Shown here: positions 1-7,156 of the stretch, in pieces
Position numbering within the stretch: the stretch's first letter is position 1
Layout: every line of letters begins with the position of its first letter
Origin: Pseudomonadota bacterium
GTDB taxonomy: Bacteria; Pseudomonadota; Gammaproteobacteria; Burkholderiales; SCOH01
NCBI GenBank assembly: GCA_030917985.1
Contig: JAUPTR010000009.1
Coordinates: 1-13,741 of the forward strand
Length of the DNA stretch: 13,741 bases
Reading direction: 5' to 3'
Notes under the pieces: model-generated
Told to the model about the DNA's origin: nothing
What the model saw: only the letters and a program-made list of their open reading frames with translations
Database searches by the model: none
Position numbers and translations under genes: made by a program

Positions 1-2
1 TG

Positions 3-1064
3 CGCGAGGCAGAGGCGGTTGAGTCGCCGCTGCGCAAGCGGGATTTCAACTATCTGAAGCGCAACGGTATTTTTCATACAGGCGTGGAATGGCAGGATGG
101 CGAGCTGGTGGTGGGAGGGGCGCGCTGCACCGCATCACTGGATAACCCTGACAGTCGCACCTTCATTCATCAGCATTGCCTTGGCCAGCGCCTCAAGGGC
201 GGTATCTGCATGCATGGCGGCTTTTTTCTCGGACCGCGCGATTTCTATCAGAAGCTGCGTGACATGCCGCCAGAGCAACTGGCAAAAATCGGCATGAGCC
301 GTATCGGTTATATCAACCAGCTTTATGGCCATGAGGAAATCGCCAGCCTGCAGCGCCAGCACGCGCGCTTTATCAACACCACCATGATGGTGACCCTGCT
401 CGGTGCCGCTGTGTCCGATAGCCTGGATTCCGGCAAACTGGTTTCGGGTGTGGGTGGGCAGTACAACTTTGTGGCAATGGGCCATGCATTGCCGGATGCA
501 CGTTCGATTCTGATGCTGCGTGCCACGCGCATGAGTCACGGCAAGGTCATGTCGAACATTGTCTGGAATTATGCTCACACCACTATCCCACGGCACTTGC
601 GGGATATTGTCATCACCGAATACGGCATTGCCGATCTGCGCGGCCAGAGCGATTCTGAAGTCATCAAGCGCCTGCTGGCGGTTGCCGATTCGCGCTTTCA
701 GGAAGAGCTGCTGCATGTGGCCAAGGAGAACGGCAAAATCGACCGTGGCTACGAAATTCCGGCATCGCAGCGCAGCAATCTGCCGGATGTTGTCGAGTCG
801 CGGATCAAGCCGTGGCGTGATCTGGGCCTGCTGCCGGATTTTCCGTTTGGCACGGATTTTACCGACGATGAACTGACCATCGTTCGCGCGCTGCAGAAGC
901 TGAAACATGCCACCGAGCACCCGCTGGAACTGGTGAAGATGATTCTCGGCAATATCTTCAGCGACAAGCAGGTGCCCGACAAATATCTGGAGCGCATGCA
1001 TCTGGAAGAGGCGCACGGCATCAAGCTCAAGCTGGTGCGCAAGCTGTTTGTCGGCAATCTGTAA
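3..1064 (+). CDS. Acetyl-CoA hydrolase / CoA-transferase family protein, C-terminal part (5' end outside window)
   Basis: The reading frame is open from the left edge, and 353 residues are visible before TAA. The protein belongs to the acetyl-CoA hydrolase/acetate CoA-transferase family, whose members move CoA between acyl groups or hydrolyse acyl-CoA in the cytoplasm. Family signs include the stretch ending SGVGGQYNF (about 150 residues in) and, about 50 residues further, IVITEYGIADLRG, which is typical of the C-terminal domain (PF13336 type). The usual N-terminal domain lies outside the window. After the family core there are about 100 more residues (from roughly NLPDVVESRIKPW to the end), rich in charged residues, which suggests the longer subgroup of the family. 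A GTG at position 84 is internal and should not be taken as the start, because the frame and similarity continue upstream. The substrate cannot be told from sequence; acetate, succinate or propionate CoA are all possible. Confidence 0.85.
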   Translation, partial: REAEAVESPLRKRDFNYLKRNGIFHTGVEWQDGELVVGGARCTASLDNPDSRTFIHQHCLGQRLKGGICMHGGFFLGPRDFYQKLRDMPPEQLAKIGMSRIGYINQLYGHEEIASLQRQHARFINTTMMVTLLGAAVSDSLDSGKLVSGVGGQYNFVAMGHALPDARSILMLRATRMSHGKVMSNIVWNYAHTTIPRHLRDIVITEYGIADLRGQSDSEVIKRLLAVADSRFQEELLHVAKENGKIDRGYEIPASQRSNLPDVVESRIKPWRDLGLLPDFPFGTDFTDDELTIVRALQKLKHATEHPLELVKMILGNIFSDKQVPDKYLERMHLEEAHGIKLKLVRKLFVGNL

Positions 1065-1101
1065 ACAGTGTCAGGCCGGTGCGGCCTGACACTGTTGTCT
1101 T
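1064..1101 (+). terminator. Strong hairpin directly after the CoA-transferase gene
   Basis: A perfect 15-bp stem pairs 1064-1078 with 1082-1096 around a 3-nt loop (GTG). It starts at the last base of the TAA stop. The run after it (TTGTCTT) is only partly T-rich, so it may end transcription weakly or mainly protect the 3' end of the mRNA. Confidence 0.65.
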
Positions 1102-1108
1102 GGCACTG

Positions 1109-1176
1109 CCCTGCAGGCCGCTCTGGTATTGGCCTGCAGGCAAGGCTGCAAGGCAATGCCAGAGCGGCTTGCAGGG
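1109..1176. repeat. 68-nt long inverted repeat / RNA hairpin between convergent genes
   Basis: Positions 1109-1131 pair with 1154-1176 over 23 bp. The only two non-Watson-Crick positions (1116/1169 and 1127/1158) are G-T, so they would be G-U wobbles in a transcript read rightward. The 22-nt loop can pair further: 1133-1135 with 1151-1153, and 1136-1139 with 1146-1149. No T tract follows on either strand (on the right comes a run of seven G, 1174-1180), so it does not look like a standard terminator. It could be a dispersed palindromic repeat (REP-like), an mRNA 3'-end stabiliser or a barrier between the two convergent genes. The rest of the gap (1177-1306) shows nothing I can name. Confidence 0.6.
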
Positions 1177-1306
1177 GGGGCTGTCAGTGGCAGAGTGGCT
1201 TGCGGCGGTTAACGGCGGGGCATCTGGCTTGGGCCCCGAGCTGTATGGAAGGACGTCGCGGCTGGTGAGTCGATCTCGCCTGGCTTGTCAGCGGGCGCGA
1301 TCTGCC

Positions 1307-2923
1307 TCAGTATTTGGCCAGAACGCCGAAGCGCACCCGGACAAAATCGTTGTTGGTTTCAATCGCGTTTTTCAGGCGGATCGAGAAGGTTTTACCCTGG
1401 GCTTTCAACAGCAGATTACGTTCTGGCTGATAATGCTGCGGGGTGATCAACAGGCAGCGTGGAATCATGCCCTCATCGGCTTCCGGTAAATAAATCGCGT
1501 CGAAACTGGTCAGATCGTTGCTCGCCTCTTCCAGTTTGACCATGATGGGTGTCTGGTTGATGGTTTCGACACCCACATGAACCTGCCCGTCCAGATTCTT
1601 CTGAATGCGTCGCACAATGCCGATTGCGAAGCGTGTCTGCTCGCCCAGTCGCAAGCCGACCAGCTCGCCGATATTCAGTTTGATGTTGAGATCGGCATAG
1701 AATTTGGCGCCAATACCATACTGGCTTTCGTTCTCGATCTGCCATTCCAGCATATTGCTGTCGAAAAGGTGATCCGGCTTGCTGTCCGGCGCCACAGGTA
1801 CGGTGGGGCCGATGATTTCGAAACCTGTGTTGCCGGAGGCTGAGCTGATGCGCTTGCGCCTGCTGCGCAGTCGTTCCGGATGTGACAGTTGTTCGATGGT
1901 ATCTGCCAGGCCCTGAATCACTTGCACCGTTTTCTGCTTGCTGGTGCGCTCATGTTTGCGCGTAATGCCCGCTCCTTCGCGTGACCAGCGGGTGGCTACA
2001 CTTTCCAGCAGGTCCAGGCCGGCCGGCATGCGGAAGTCTTCACCCAGCCCCAGGCGCGCGGGCAGTTCGCCATCCCTGATCCGCTCGACACTGTGCTCGA
2101 TACGTTCGATCAGTGCATCGGTGCCCCAGTAGCGATATTTTTCATCGACCATATTGCGCCGAAGTTTTTTTGCCGGTTTGGGCTCTTCAAGATTTATTGC
2201 GAATAACTGGCGATGCGGGCGTATCTGTTTTTCCAGCAGCAGTTGCTCACTCCAGTGATCCAGCCAGCGGTCTACCTGTTCAATCTGCGGCGGCTGCATG
2301 GATTCGGGCGCTGCCAGTTGCAGCATCATCGGATGCAGATATTGCTGTGTGCAGGTGGTCTGCTGGGTAGAGTCTGAATAGAGCTTGAGCGGGGTATCGG
2401 CAAAACCTTCCGTCTCGGCAAACAGATAAAACCGGTGCAGGTTGCGCCAGACCCGGCCATCCACCGGCAGATAACGGATGTGTGCCCATTTCGCCAGCAT
2501 GGCGTAATAGTGAATGCCGCGTGCGGTGATGCGTGGCAGATCGGTGGCTACGCCGCGAACCGGTTTTTGTGCATAGTTGCGCAAGCAGGTTTTGTAGGCG
2601 CTGGCCATTTCGCTCCAGAAGGAGAGGATGGTTGGCAGGTAGTGCCTGCCGAAAGCGCTGTCTTGCAAGTAGTTCTGGCACAGGCTTGCCTGCAGGCGCT
2701 GTGCCTTGTCATCCAGATAAAGAATGGTGCGGATACGCTCCCGCGTCTGGATCTTCTGGTTGGCATTCAAGGCGGCAACGGTTTTGATGATTTCTGCCTG
2801 TGCCTGATGGATATCGCCTTCGGGAAGTTCCTGTACCCAGATGGTGGCGGATTTCAGATCGTTGACGCCTTCTTCGGCCGGACGTCTTAGCAGGGCATTG
2901 ATGAGCCCTTTGAAATCAAACAT
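1307..2923 (-). CDS. Conserved hypothetical protein with C-terminal PilZ-like domain
   Basis: The protein has 538 residues, no signal peptide and no membrane segment, so it is probably cytoplasmic. I do not recognise residues 1-340, which look largely helical with many Q, R, L and W residues. A basic patch lies at 351-358 (Arg-rich, including R351-xxx-R355). At 398-403 NESQYG fits the (D/N)xSxxG motif of PilZ domains, followed by beta-strand-like sequence with GELVGLRLG (419-427) and GVETIN (451-456). PilZ domains bind cyclic di-GMP through RxxxR and (D/N)xSxxG. Here the arginine patch sits about 43 residues before the second motif, further than usual, so binding is uncertain. The ATG at 2923 has GGAAAG 8 bases upstream. 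The gene stands alone, convergent with the CoA-transferase gene and separated by 183 bp from the aminotransferase gene upstream. The product name rests on one motif and the local pattern; the N-terminal function is unknown. Confidence 0.6.
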   Translation of the reverse strand: MFDFKGLINALLRRPAEEGVNDLKSATIWVQELPEGDIHQAQAEIIKTVAALNANQKIQTRERIRTILYLDDKAQRLQASLCQNYLQDSAFGRHYLPTILSFWSEMASAYKTCLRNYAQKPVRGVATDLPRITARGIHYYAMLAKWAHIRYLPVDGRVWRNLHRFYLFAETEGFADTPLKLYSDSTQQTTCTQQYLHPMMLQLAAPESMQPPQIEQVDRWLDHWSEQLLLEKQIRPHRQLFAINLEEPKPAKKLRRNMVDEKYRYWGTDALIERIEHSVERIRDGELPARLGLGEDFRMPAGLDLLESVATRWSREGAGITRKHERTSKQKTVQVIQGLADTIEQLSHPERLRSRRKRISSASGNTGFEIIGPTVPVAPDSKPDHLFDSNMLEWQIENESQYGIGAKFYADLNIKLNIGELVGLRLGEQTRFAIGIVRRIQKNLDGQVHVGVETINQTPIMVKLEEASNDLTSFDAIYLPEADEGMIPRCLLITPQHYQPERNLLLKAQGKTFSIRLKNAIETNNDFVRVRFGVLAKY

Positions 2924-3028
2924 GCAGCGAGCTTTCCGAAAATGGTTCTGGTGTGATGACCGGGATGGTTGCCAGGCGTGTGACTTGCCGGCAAGCGGCC
3001 ATGACAGCTGAATGCGAGAAGTCTAACC

Positions 3029-3034
3029 AGTATA
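3029..3034 (-). promoter_or_regulatory. Possible -10 element for the PilZ-like gene
   Basis: On the minus strand TATACT lies about 105 bp before the start codon, in an AT-rich patch (3029-3056) of otherwise GC-rich DNA. No good -35 sits at 16-18 bp, so this is a weak call. Confidence 0.25.
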
Positions 3035-3106
3035 GAGTGAATATTCAATATATTACCGCGAACGATGCGGCATGGTCTGATATTTGATTCAGCGCATTCG
3101 GGGGCG

Positions 3107-4267
3107 CTAGCGCTGCAGGAATTGGCGCAAGCGATGCATCGCCTGTTCCAGCACGGGAATCTCGGCGGTGTAGGCAAAACGGATGAAACGATCCGGCTGG
3201 TTGTTGCCGAAATCCAGCCCCGGCGTGACCGCCAATTGCTGGCTGTGCAACAAGTCCTGTGCAAATTGCCGGCTATCGTTGCATACCGCACTGCAATCGG
3301 CATAGATGTAGAAGGCCCCTTGTGGGGTAACAGGAATGGCAAAGCCCATGTCGCGCAAGGCGTGCAGAAGATAATCGCGCCGCTGGCGCAACACGTCCCT
3401 ACGTGCATCGAGAAGTTGCAGTGTTTCCGGCCTGAAAGCCGCCAGTGCCGCATGTTGTGCAAGCGTGGGTGCCGCCAGAAAGGCATTCATGGCAATACGC
3501 TCGATGGGCTCCACTAGGTCGGGCGGGGCAATCAGCCAGCCCAGGCGCCAGCCCGTCATCTGAAAGAACTTGCTGAAACTGTTGATCACCAGGCAGTCGT
3601 CACTGACTGCCAGCGCGCTGTAATCCTCACCTTCATAAACCAGCCCCTGATAGATTTCATCGACGATCAGCGTGCCTTGGCGTTGTGCAACCAGCTCAGC
3701 GATGGCCTGCATGCTCTGGCGGGGCACGGTGCTGCCCGTGGGGTTGGCCGGGGTGGCGAGCATGACTGCCCGGGTGCGGTCTGTCCAGTGTGCCGCTATT
3801 TGCGCTGCGCTGGGTTGAAAGCCGTTTTCGGGGCTGGTGGTAATCGCAACCGGCGTGCCCTCCACCAGGCTGATCAAATGCCGGTTGCAGGGGTAGGTCG
3901 GATCGGCCAGTAGCACTTCATCATCGCGCCCGATCAGGGCGCCGAGCGCCAGCTGCAGTGCGCCGGATGCACCGGGAGTCACAATAATCCGCGCTGAATC
4001 AATATTGACCTGATAACGCTGCGCATAATAGTCGGCAATTGCTTGCCTGAGTTCGGGGAGGCCTTTGCTGGCGGTGTACCGGGTCTGCCCTTGCTGCAAT
4101 GCCTGCATACCCGCCCGGATGATCGCGTCAGGCGTTGGAAAATCCGGTTCACCGATTTCCATGTGAATCACGGATTGGCCTTGTGCTTCCATCTGCTTGG
4201 CTTGTTCCAGCAGTGACATCACGTGGAACGGGCCGATGTGCTGCATGCGATTGGCGAGTTGCGTCAC
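3107..4267 (-). CDS. Pyridoxal-phosphate-dependent aminotransferase, class I/II
   Basis: This 386-residue protein is a cytoplasmic fold-type I aminotransferase that moves an amino group between an amino acid and a 2-oxo acid. Visible hallmarks are GEPDFPTP (39-46), the PLP-contacting N175 in ANPTG, D203 and Y206 in VDEIYQG, and the Schiff-base lysine K233 in SFSKFFQMTGWRLGW. R363 in FIRFAY is the arginine expected to bind the substrate carboxylate. Length is normal for aspartate aminotransferase-like enzymes (about 390). The substrate is not clear; aspartate, alanine, aromatic and methionine-type enzymes share these features. The chosen start is GTG at 4267, which keeps the family N-terminus (LANRMxxIxPFxVMxLLEQA). 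No clear Shine-Dalgarno is seen, and an ATG at 4246 is the alternative. It follows the phosphodiesterase gene by 36 bp in the same frame and is probably co-transcribed and perhaps translationally coupled. Confidence 0.88.
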   Translation of the reverse strand: MTQLANRMQHIGPFHVMSLLEQAKQMEAQGQSVIHMEIGEPDFPTPDAIIRAGMQALQQGQTRYTASKGLPELRQAIADYYAQRYQVNIDSARIIVTPGASGALQLALGALIGRDDEVLLADPTYPCNRHLISLVEGTPVAITTSPENGFQPSAAQIAAHWTDRTRAVMLATPANPTGSTVPRQSMQAIAELVAQRQGTLIVDEIYQGLVYEGEDYSALAVSDDCLVINSFSKFFQMTGWRLGWLIAPPDLVEPIERIAMNAFLAAPTLAQHAALAAFRPETLQLLDARRDVLRQRRDYLLHALRDMGFAIPVTPQGAFYIYADCSAVCNDSRQFAQDLLHSQQLAVTPGLDFGNNQPDRFIRFAYTAEIPVLEQAMHRLRQFLQR

Positions 4268-4303
4268 GTTATCGATATGTTGTCGTTGGCGGGCGTTGGT
4301 GCG

Positions 4304-4990
4304 TCAGTGCCGTGTCAGGCTGGCAGCTGCATCCATGTCCAGCCCAACCATTTGAGGATGATCCGTGATCAACCCGTGTACGCCGAAATCATAACAGGCA
4401 TCGTGTTCGAACTGGGTGTGGGCGCCATAGACGAAGTTGTGAAATCCAATGGAATTGGCGAGCTGCAACTGGGTGGGGTCGATGATTTCAAAATCCCAGA
4501 CAATGGTGCGCAAGCGGTTATCCGGTAATGCGCCATGAATCACGCTGCTGAGTGCCGCAGGGCGACTGGCAACCAGCAGGCCGCATTCGACTTCCAGATG
4601 TTTGGCGCACTCAATGGCAATATCGTGGCGAAACGATGTCACCAACAGGCGTCGCTGTTGCTGGAAGTGGCGCAACACGGTCAGGCTTTGCGGTAGTGCT
4701 GCGATCACCTTTATCTCGATATTCCAGTAAATGTCCGGAAATGCTTCCAGCGCCTCTTCCAGTGTCGGCACGGCATGTTCCAGCTGGCTTTCCAGTTCCG
4801 CGCGGGTCAGCGCGGAAACCGGCAGGCCGTTCGGGGCGATCCGGTCGTGACACAGGATTAACTGATTATCTGCGGAGATGCGCACATCCGTTTCTATTCC
4901 TTCAAACCCTGATGCCTGCGCCGCATAAAACGCCTGCATGCTGTTTTCCGGGTAAACGGCATGAAATCCGCGATGGGCAAGTAAATGCAT
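4304..4990 (-). CDS. Glycerophosphodiester phosphodiesterase
   Basis: The protein (228 residues) hydrolyses glycerophosphodiesters, the deacylated phospholipid headgroup products, to glycerol-3-phosphate and an alcohol. It has the GDPD-family residues in order: H6-R7-G8, E15-N16, E33 and D35 in GIETDV, H48-D49, and E92/K94 in NIEIK. A late LITDHPQ matches the family's closing strand. There is no signal peptide, so it is more like cytoplasmic UgpQ than periplasmic GlpQ, and its length suits that group. The start ATG has AGGA about 8 bases upstream (AACAGGAACCACTC). It is the first gene of a leftward pair with the aminotransferase and is divergent from the GntR-family gene, with which it shares a 253-bp control region. 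A link with lplT elsewhere in the window (phospholipid turnover) is possible but not shown. Confidence 0.88.
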   Translation of the reverse strand: MHLLAHRGFHAVYPENSMQAFYAAQASGFEGIETDVRISADNQLILCHDRIAPNGLPVSALTRAELESQLEHAVPTLEEALEAFPDIYWNIEIKVIAALPQSLTVLRHFQQQRRLLVTSFRHDIAIECAKHLEVECGLLVASRPAALSSVIHGALPDNRLRTIVWDFEIIDPTQLQLANSIGFHNFVYGAHTQFEHDACYDFGVHGLITDHPQMVGLDMDAAASLTRH

Positions 4991-5090
4991 GAGTGGTTCC
5001 TGTTTTGCTCTGACTCAATTCTGGCAGGGATTGGCAGGAATCGAAACCTGATTTCGGTCGCAAAATCGCTGTGATGTAACGGCAATGGCA

Positions 5091-5111
5091 TGAACAATTG
5101 TTGAACAATTG
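5091..5111. promoter_or_regulatory. Direct repeat in the divergent control region
   Basis: TGAACAATTG occurs at 5091-5100 and again at 5102-5111, an 11-bp period (one helical turn). Each copy holds the palindrome CAATTG. A palindromic CACATGTG-like stretch follows at about 5112-5119. This pattern suits a transcription factor binding two adjacent sites on one DNA face. The partner is unknown. Confidence 0.4.
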
Positions 5112-5145
5112 CACATGTGGCAAGTTTCAGGCAAAGTACCACACT

Positions 5146-5210
5146 TGGTTTTCACCATCACCCCATAATAAACGTTGGTGAAATCAGCTTCTTTGCAGTT
5201 CACCACCAAC
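5146..5210. promoter_or_regulatory. Cluster of GGTGAA/TTCACC half sites before the GntR-family gene
   Basis: TTTCACC at 5150-5156 is inverted relative to GGTGAAA at 5177-5183. GTTGGTG (5174-5180) is a perfect 7-bp inverted match to CACCAAC (5204-5210), and TTCACC recurs at 5199-5204. TGGTTTTCACCA (5146-5157) is itself a near palindrome. GntR/FadR proteins bind TGGT/ACCA-type palindromes, so this is a candidate autoregulatory operator. TATAAA at 5211-5216 could be the -10 it controls, but no good -35 is seen. Confidence 0.4.
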
Positions 5211-5243
5211 TATAAATTCAGGTTTGTCGGAGAGAGTGGCCGT

Positions 5244-5915
5244 ATGACTTTTGTACCCAGCGAATCGCTGACTGAGCAGATTGCCCAATATCTGGGCAAT
5301 CAGATCGTAACGGGCGAGCTGAAAGCGGGTGATCGAATTCAGGAGCTGCGGGTGGCTGACGAGCTTAATGTCAGCCGTGGCTCGGTGCGCGAGGCTTTGC
5401 TGATTCTTGAACGGCGCCACTTGATTCAGATTCTGCCACGACGTGGTGCCGTGGTTGCCGAAATGACCGAGTCGGAAGTGCGCGCCTTGTACGAGTTGTG
5501 GTTTTTGTTGCTCGACAAGATTGCCCGCAACGCGGTGGATATGTGGACTGAAAACGACCTGGTCCAGTTTACCGAGCTGGTGTTGCGTATGGGCGAATAT
5601 GCACAGAAGAACGATCTGGAGAAGTTTTTCGAGACTTCGGTGTTGTTCTACGAAAAGATTTATCCTTTCGCCAACAACTCTTTTCTGGTTCAGGTGCTGG
5701 AAGACCTGCTGCCGGCCGCAAAACGTGCTGCCTATATCATTCTCATTGGTGGTCAGGGTGAGCTGAACAAGTTGCACCAGTTCTTCATGGAGATGATTCA
5801 GCATATGCTGGATCGCGACGTGGAAAGTGCTGCTGCCCGCCTGAAAGCACTGGGCAATGAATGGCAGGAGCAGGTGCTGGCGGCCATTCGCAAGATCGAT
5901 TCCGAAAAAAAATGA
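5244..5915 (+). CDS. GntR-family (FadR subfamily) transcriptional regulator
   Basis: The protein has 223 residues. Residues 8-72 form the GntR winged helix: LTEQIAQYLGNQIVTGEL, then the helix-turn-helix VADELNVSRGSVREALLILE (37-56) and the wing RRGAVV. Residues 77-215 form an all-helical ligand domain of FCD type. The FCD metal ligands are mostly missing: where D-x-x-x-H is usual the protein has S132 and Y136, H178 is kept, and no final histidine is seen near 200-205. A non-metal ligand, as in FadR, or an altered binding mode is therefore likely. I chose ATG 5244 because GGAGAG lies about 9 bases before it and the family N-terminus begins there; an upstream TTG at 5175 would add 23 unlikely residues lying in the operator region. 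It is divergent from the GDPD gene, so that operon is a possible target, along with its own promoter. aroG follows but has its own promoter candidate. Confidence 0.85.
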   Translation: MTFVPSESLTEQIAQYLGNQIVTGELKAGDRIQELRVADELNVSRGSVREALLILERRHLIQILPRRGAVVAEMTESEVRALYELWFLLLDKIARNAVDMWTENDLVQFTELVLRMGEYAQKNDLEKFFETSVLFYEKIYPFANNSFLVQVLEDLLPAAKRAAYIILIGGQGELNKLHQFFMEMIQHMLDRDVESAAARLKALGNEWQEQVLAAIRKIDSEKK

Positions 5916-5942
5916 ATGCGCTGCCCATTGCGCAATGCTTCC

Positions 5943-5951
5943 TGTCATAAT
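5943..5951 (+). promoter_or_regulatory. Extended -10 promoter candidate for aroG
   Basis: TGTCATAAT matches the extended -10 pattern TGnTATAAT with one change. It would give a leader of about 60 nt before the aroG ATG. No clear -35 lies 16-18 bp upstream, as is common for extended -10 promoters. No TyrR-like box is obvious in the leader. Confidence 0.4.
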
Positions 5952-6016
5952 CAGGCTTTGTCGGCGTTGCACGCTCAGCGCCGTCCCGTCCGCAATTTTT
6001 TCTGCAAGTGTTTGCC

Positions 6017-7084
6017 ATGAAACGTAGAACCGACGACATCCATATCAAGGAAATCAAGGAGCTGACTCCGCCGATTTACCTGATCGAAACCAATCCGCTG
6101 ACGGAAACTGCCTCCAATACGGTATTCGAAGCCCGCCAGAGTATTCATCATCTGCTTACCGATCAGGATGATCGTTTGCTGGTGGTGATTGGCCCTTGCT
6201 CGATCCACGACACCAAGGCTGCCATTGAATATGCCCAGCGTCTGAAAGTGCTGAAGGATGAGCTGGCCGAAGATTTGCTGGTGGTGATGCGTGTGTATTT
6301 CGAAAAACCGCGTACCACGGTTGGCTGGAAAGGCCTGATCAACGATCCGTATCTGGATGACAGCTACGAAATCAATGATGGCCTGCGTACTGCTCGCAAA
6401 TTGCTGCTGCAGATCAACGATATGGGCATGCCGGCCGGCACCGAATATCTGGACATGATCTCGCCGCAATATGTGGCTGATCTGATCAGCTGGGGGGCGA
6501 TTGGTGCCCGCACTACCGAATCGCAGGTGCATCGTGAACTTGCATCGGGTCTGTCGTGCCCGGTAGGTTTCAAGAACGGTACTGACGGCAACCTGAAGAT
6601 CGCTGTTGACGCGATTCGTGCGGCACAGGTTTCGCATCACTTCCTGTCGGTTACCAAGCTGGGCCACTCGGCAATTGTATCGACTACCGGCAATCCTGAT
6701 TGTCACGTCATTCTGCGTGGCGGCAAAGAGCCGAACTACGACGCGCCGAGCGTTGACAAAGCTGCCAAAGAGCTGGAAGCGGTGGGCCTCTCGCCGAAAC
6801 TGATGGTTGATTTCAGTCATGCCAACAGCCGCAAGGACTACCGCCGGCAGATGGAGGTGTCGACCGATATCGCCGAGCAGATTACGCGCGGTGAGAAGCG
6901 CATTTTTGGCGTCATGGTCGAAAGCCACCTGAACGAAGGCCGTCAGGATCTGCTGCCGGGTAAAACCCTGGATTACGGTAAGAGCATCACCGATGCCTGT
7001 ATCGGCTGGGGCGATAGTGAAAAGCTGTTGCGCCAGCTGGCTGCTGCCGTGCGTGCACGGCGTGAAAGCAGTGCGGCCCAGTAA
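6017..7084 (+). CDS. aroG: 3-deoxy-7-phosphoheptulonate synthase (DAHP synthase, Phe-sensitive type)
   Basis: This enzyme joins phosphoenolpyruvate and erythrose-4-phosphate into DAHP, the first step of the shikimate pathway to aromatic amino acids. The 355 residues match E. coli AroG (350 residues) closely and in register. Catalytic and metal residues are in place: C61 in GPCSIHD, R92, K97 in EKPRTTVGWKGLINDP, K186 in VGFKNGTDG, the DFSHANS histidine and the final DACIGW aspartate. Residues that form the phenylalanine site in E. coli AroG are present at the same numbers: D6, D7, P150, Q151, S180, F209, S211 and V221. S211 in particular points to Phe, not Tyr, control. ATG 6017 is chosen because it gives this register; GTG 6008 would add three residues. 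Neither start has a strong Shine-Dalgarno. The gene is monocistronic by its promoter candidate and following terminator. Confidence 0.97.
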   Translation: MKRRTDDIHIKEIKELTPPIYLIETNPLTETASNTVFEARQSIHHLLTDQDDRLLVVIGPCSIHDTKAAIEYAQRLKVLKDELAEDLLVVMRVYFEKPRTTVGWKGLINDPYLDDSYEINDGLRTARKLLLQINDMGMPAGTEYLDMISPQYVADLISWGAIGARTTESQVHRELASGLSCPVGFKNGTDGNLKIAVDAIRAAQVSHHFLSVTKLGHSAIVSTTGNPDCHVILRGGKEPNYDAPSVDKAAKELEAVGLSPKLMVDFSHANSRKDYRRQMEVSTDIAEQITRGEKRIFGVMVESHLNEGRQDLLPGKTLDYGKSITDACIGWGDSEKLLRQLAAAVRARRESSAAQ

Positions 7085-7107
7085 GGTGGGAGGTATGCCT
7101 TGCCTTG

Positions 7108-7142
7108 AAAAAAGCGGTGCGATGATTCGCGCCGTTTTTTTT
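7108..7142 (+). terminator. Rho-independent terminator after aroG
   Basis: A 9-bp stem (7114-7122 with 7127-7135, two G-T pairs, loop TGAT) extends through an A run (7108-7113) pairing with a T run (7136-7141). Eight T follow the GC stem. It ends only 14 bp before the next start codon. Confidence 0.9.
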
Positions 7143-7156
7143 GTTGCAGGTGCAAG

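Noticed and set aside
135..1016. Open frame (293 codons) on the minus strand opposite the CoA-transferase gene
   Set aside because: Shadow of a well-supported gene; no ribosome site or family motif.
1265..1300. Imperfect GATC/CGCC inverted repeat after the PilZ-like gene as its terminator
   Set aside because: Short, with mismatches and a long loop, and no T run read leftward.
3086..3115. Hairpin CAGCGC/GCGCTG at the end of the aminotransferase gene as a terminator
   Set aside because: The stem is short, overlaps the coding end and has no T run on the minus strand.
5175..5243. TTG start adding 23 residues to the GntR-family protein
   Set aside because: The extension lies over the operator/promoter region, and ATG 5244 has a good Shine-Dalgarno and the family N-terminus.
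5184..5972. Open frame (262 codons) on the minus strand opposite the GntR-family gene
   Set aside because: The plus strand has a clear winged-helix protein with a good ribosome site; the antisense product is His/Gln-rich as shadows usually are.
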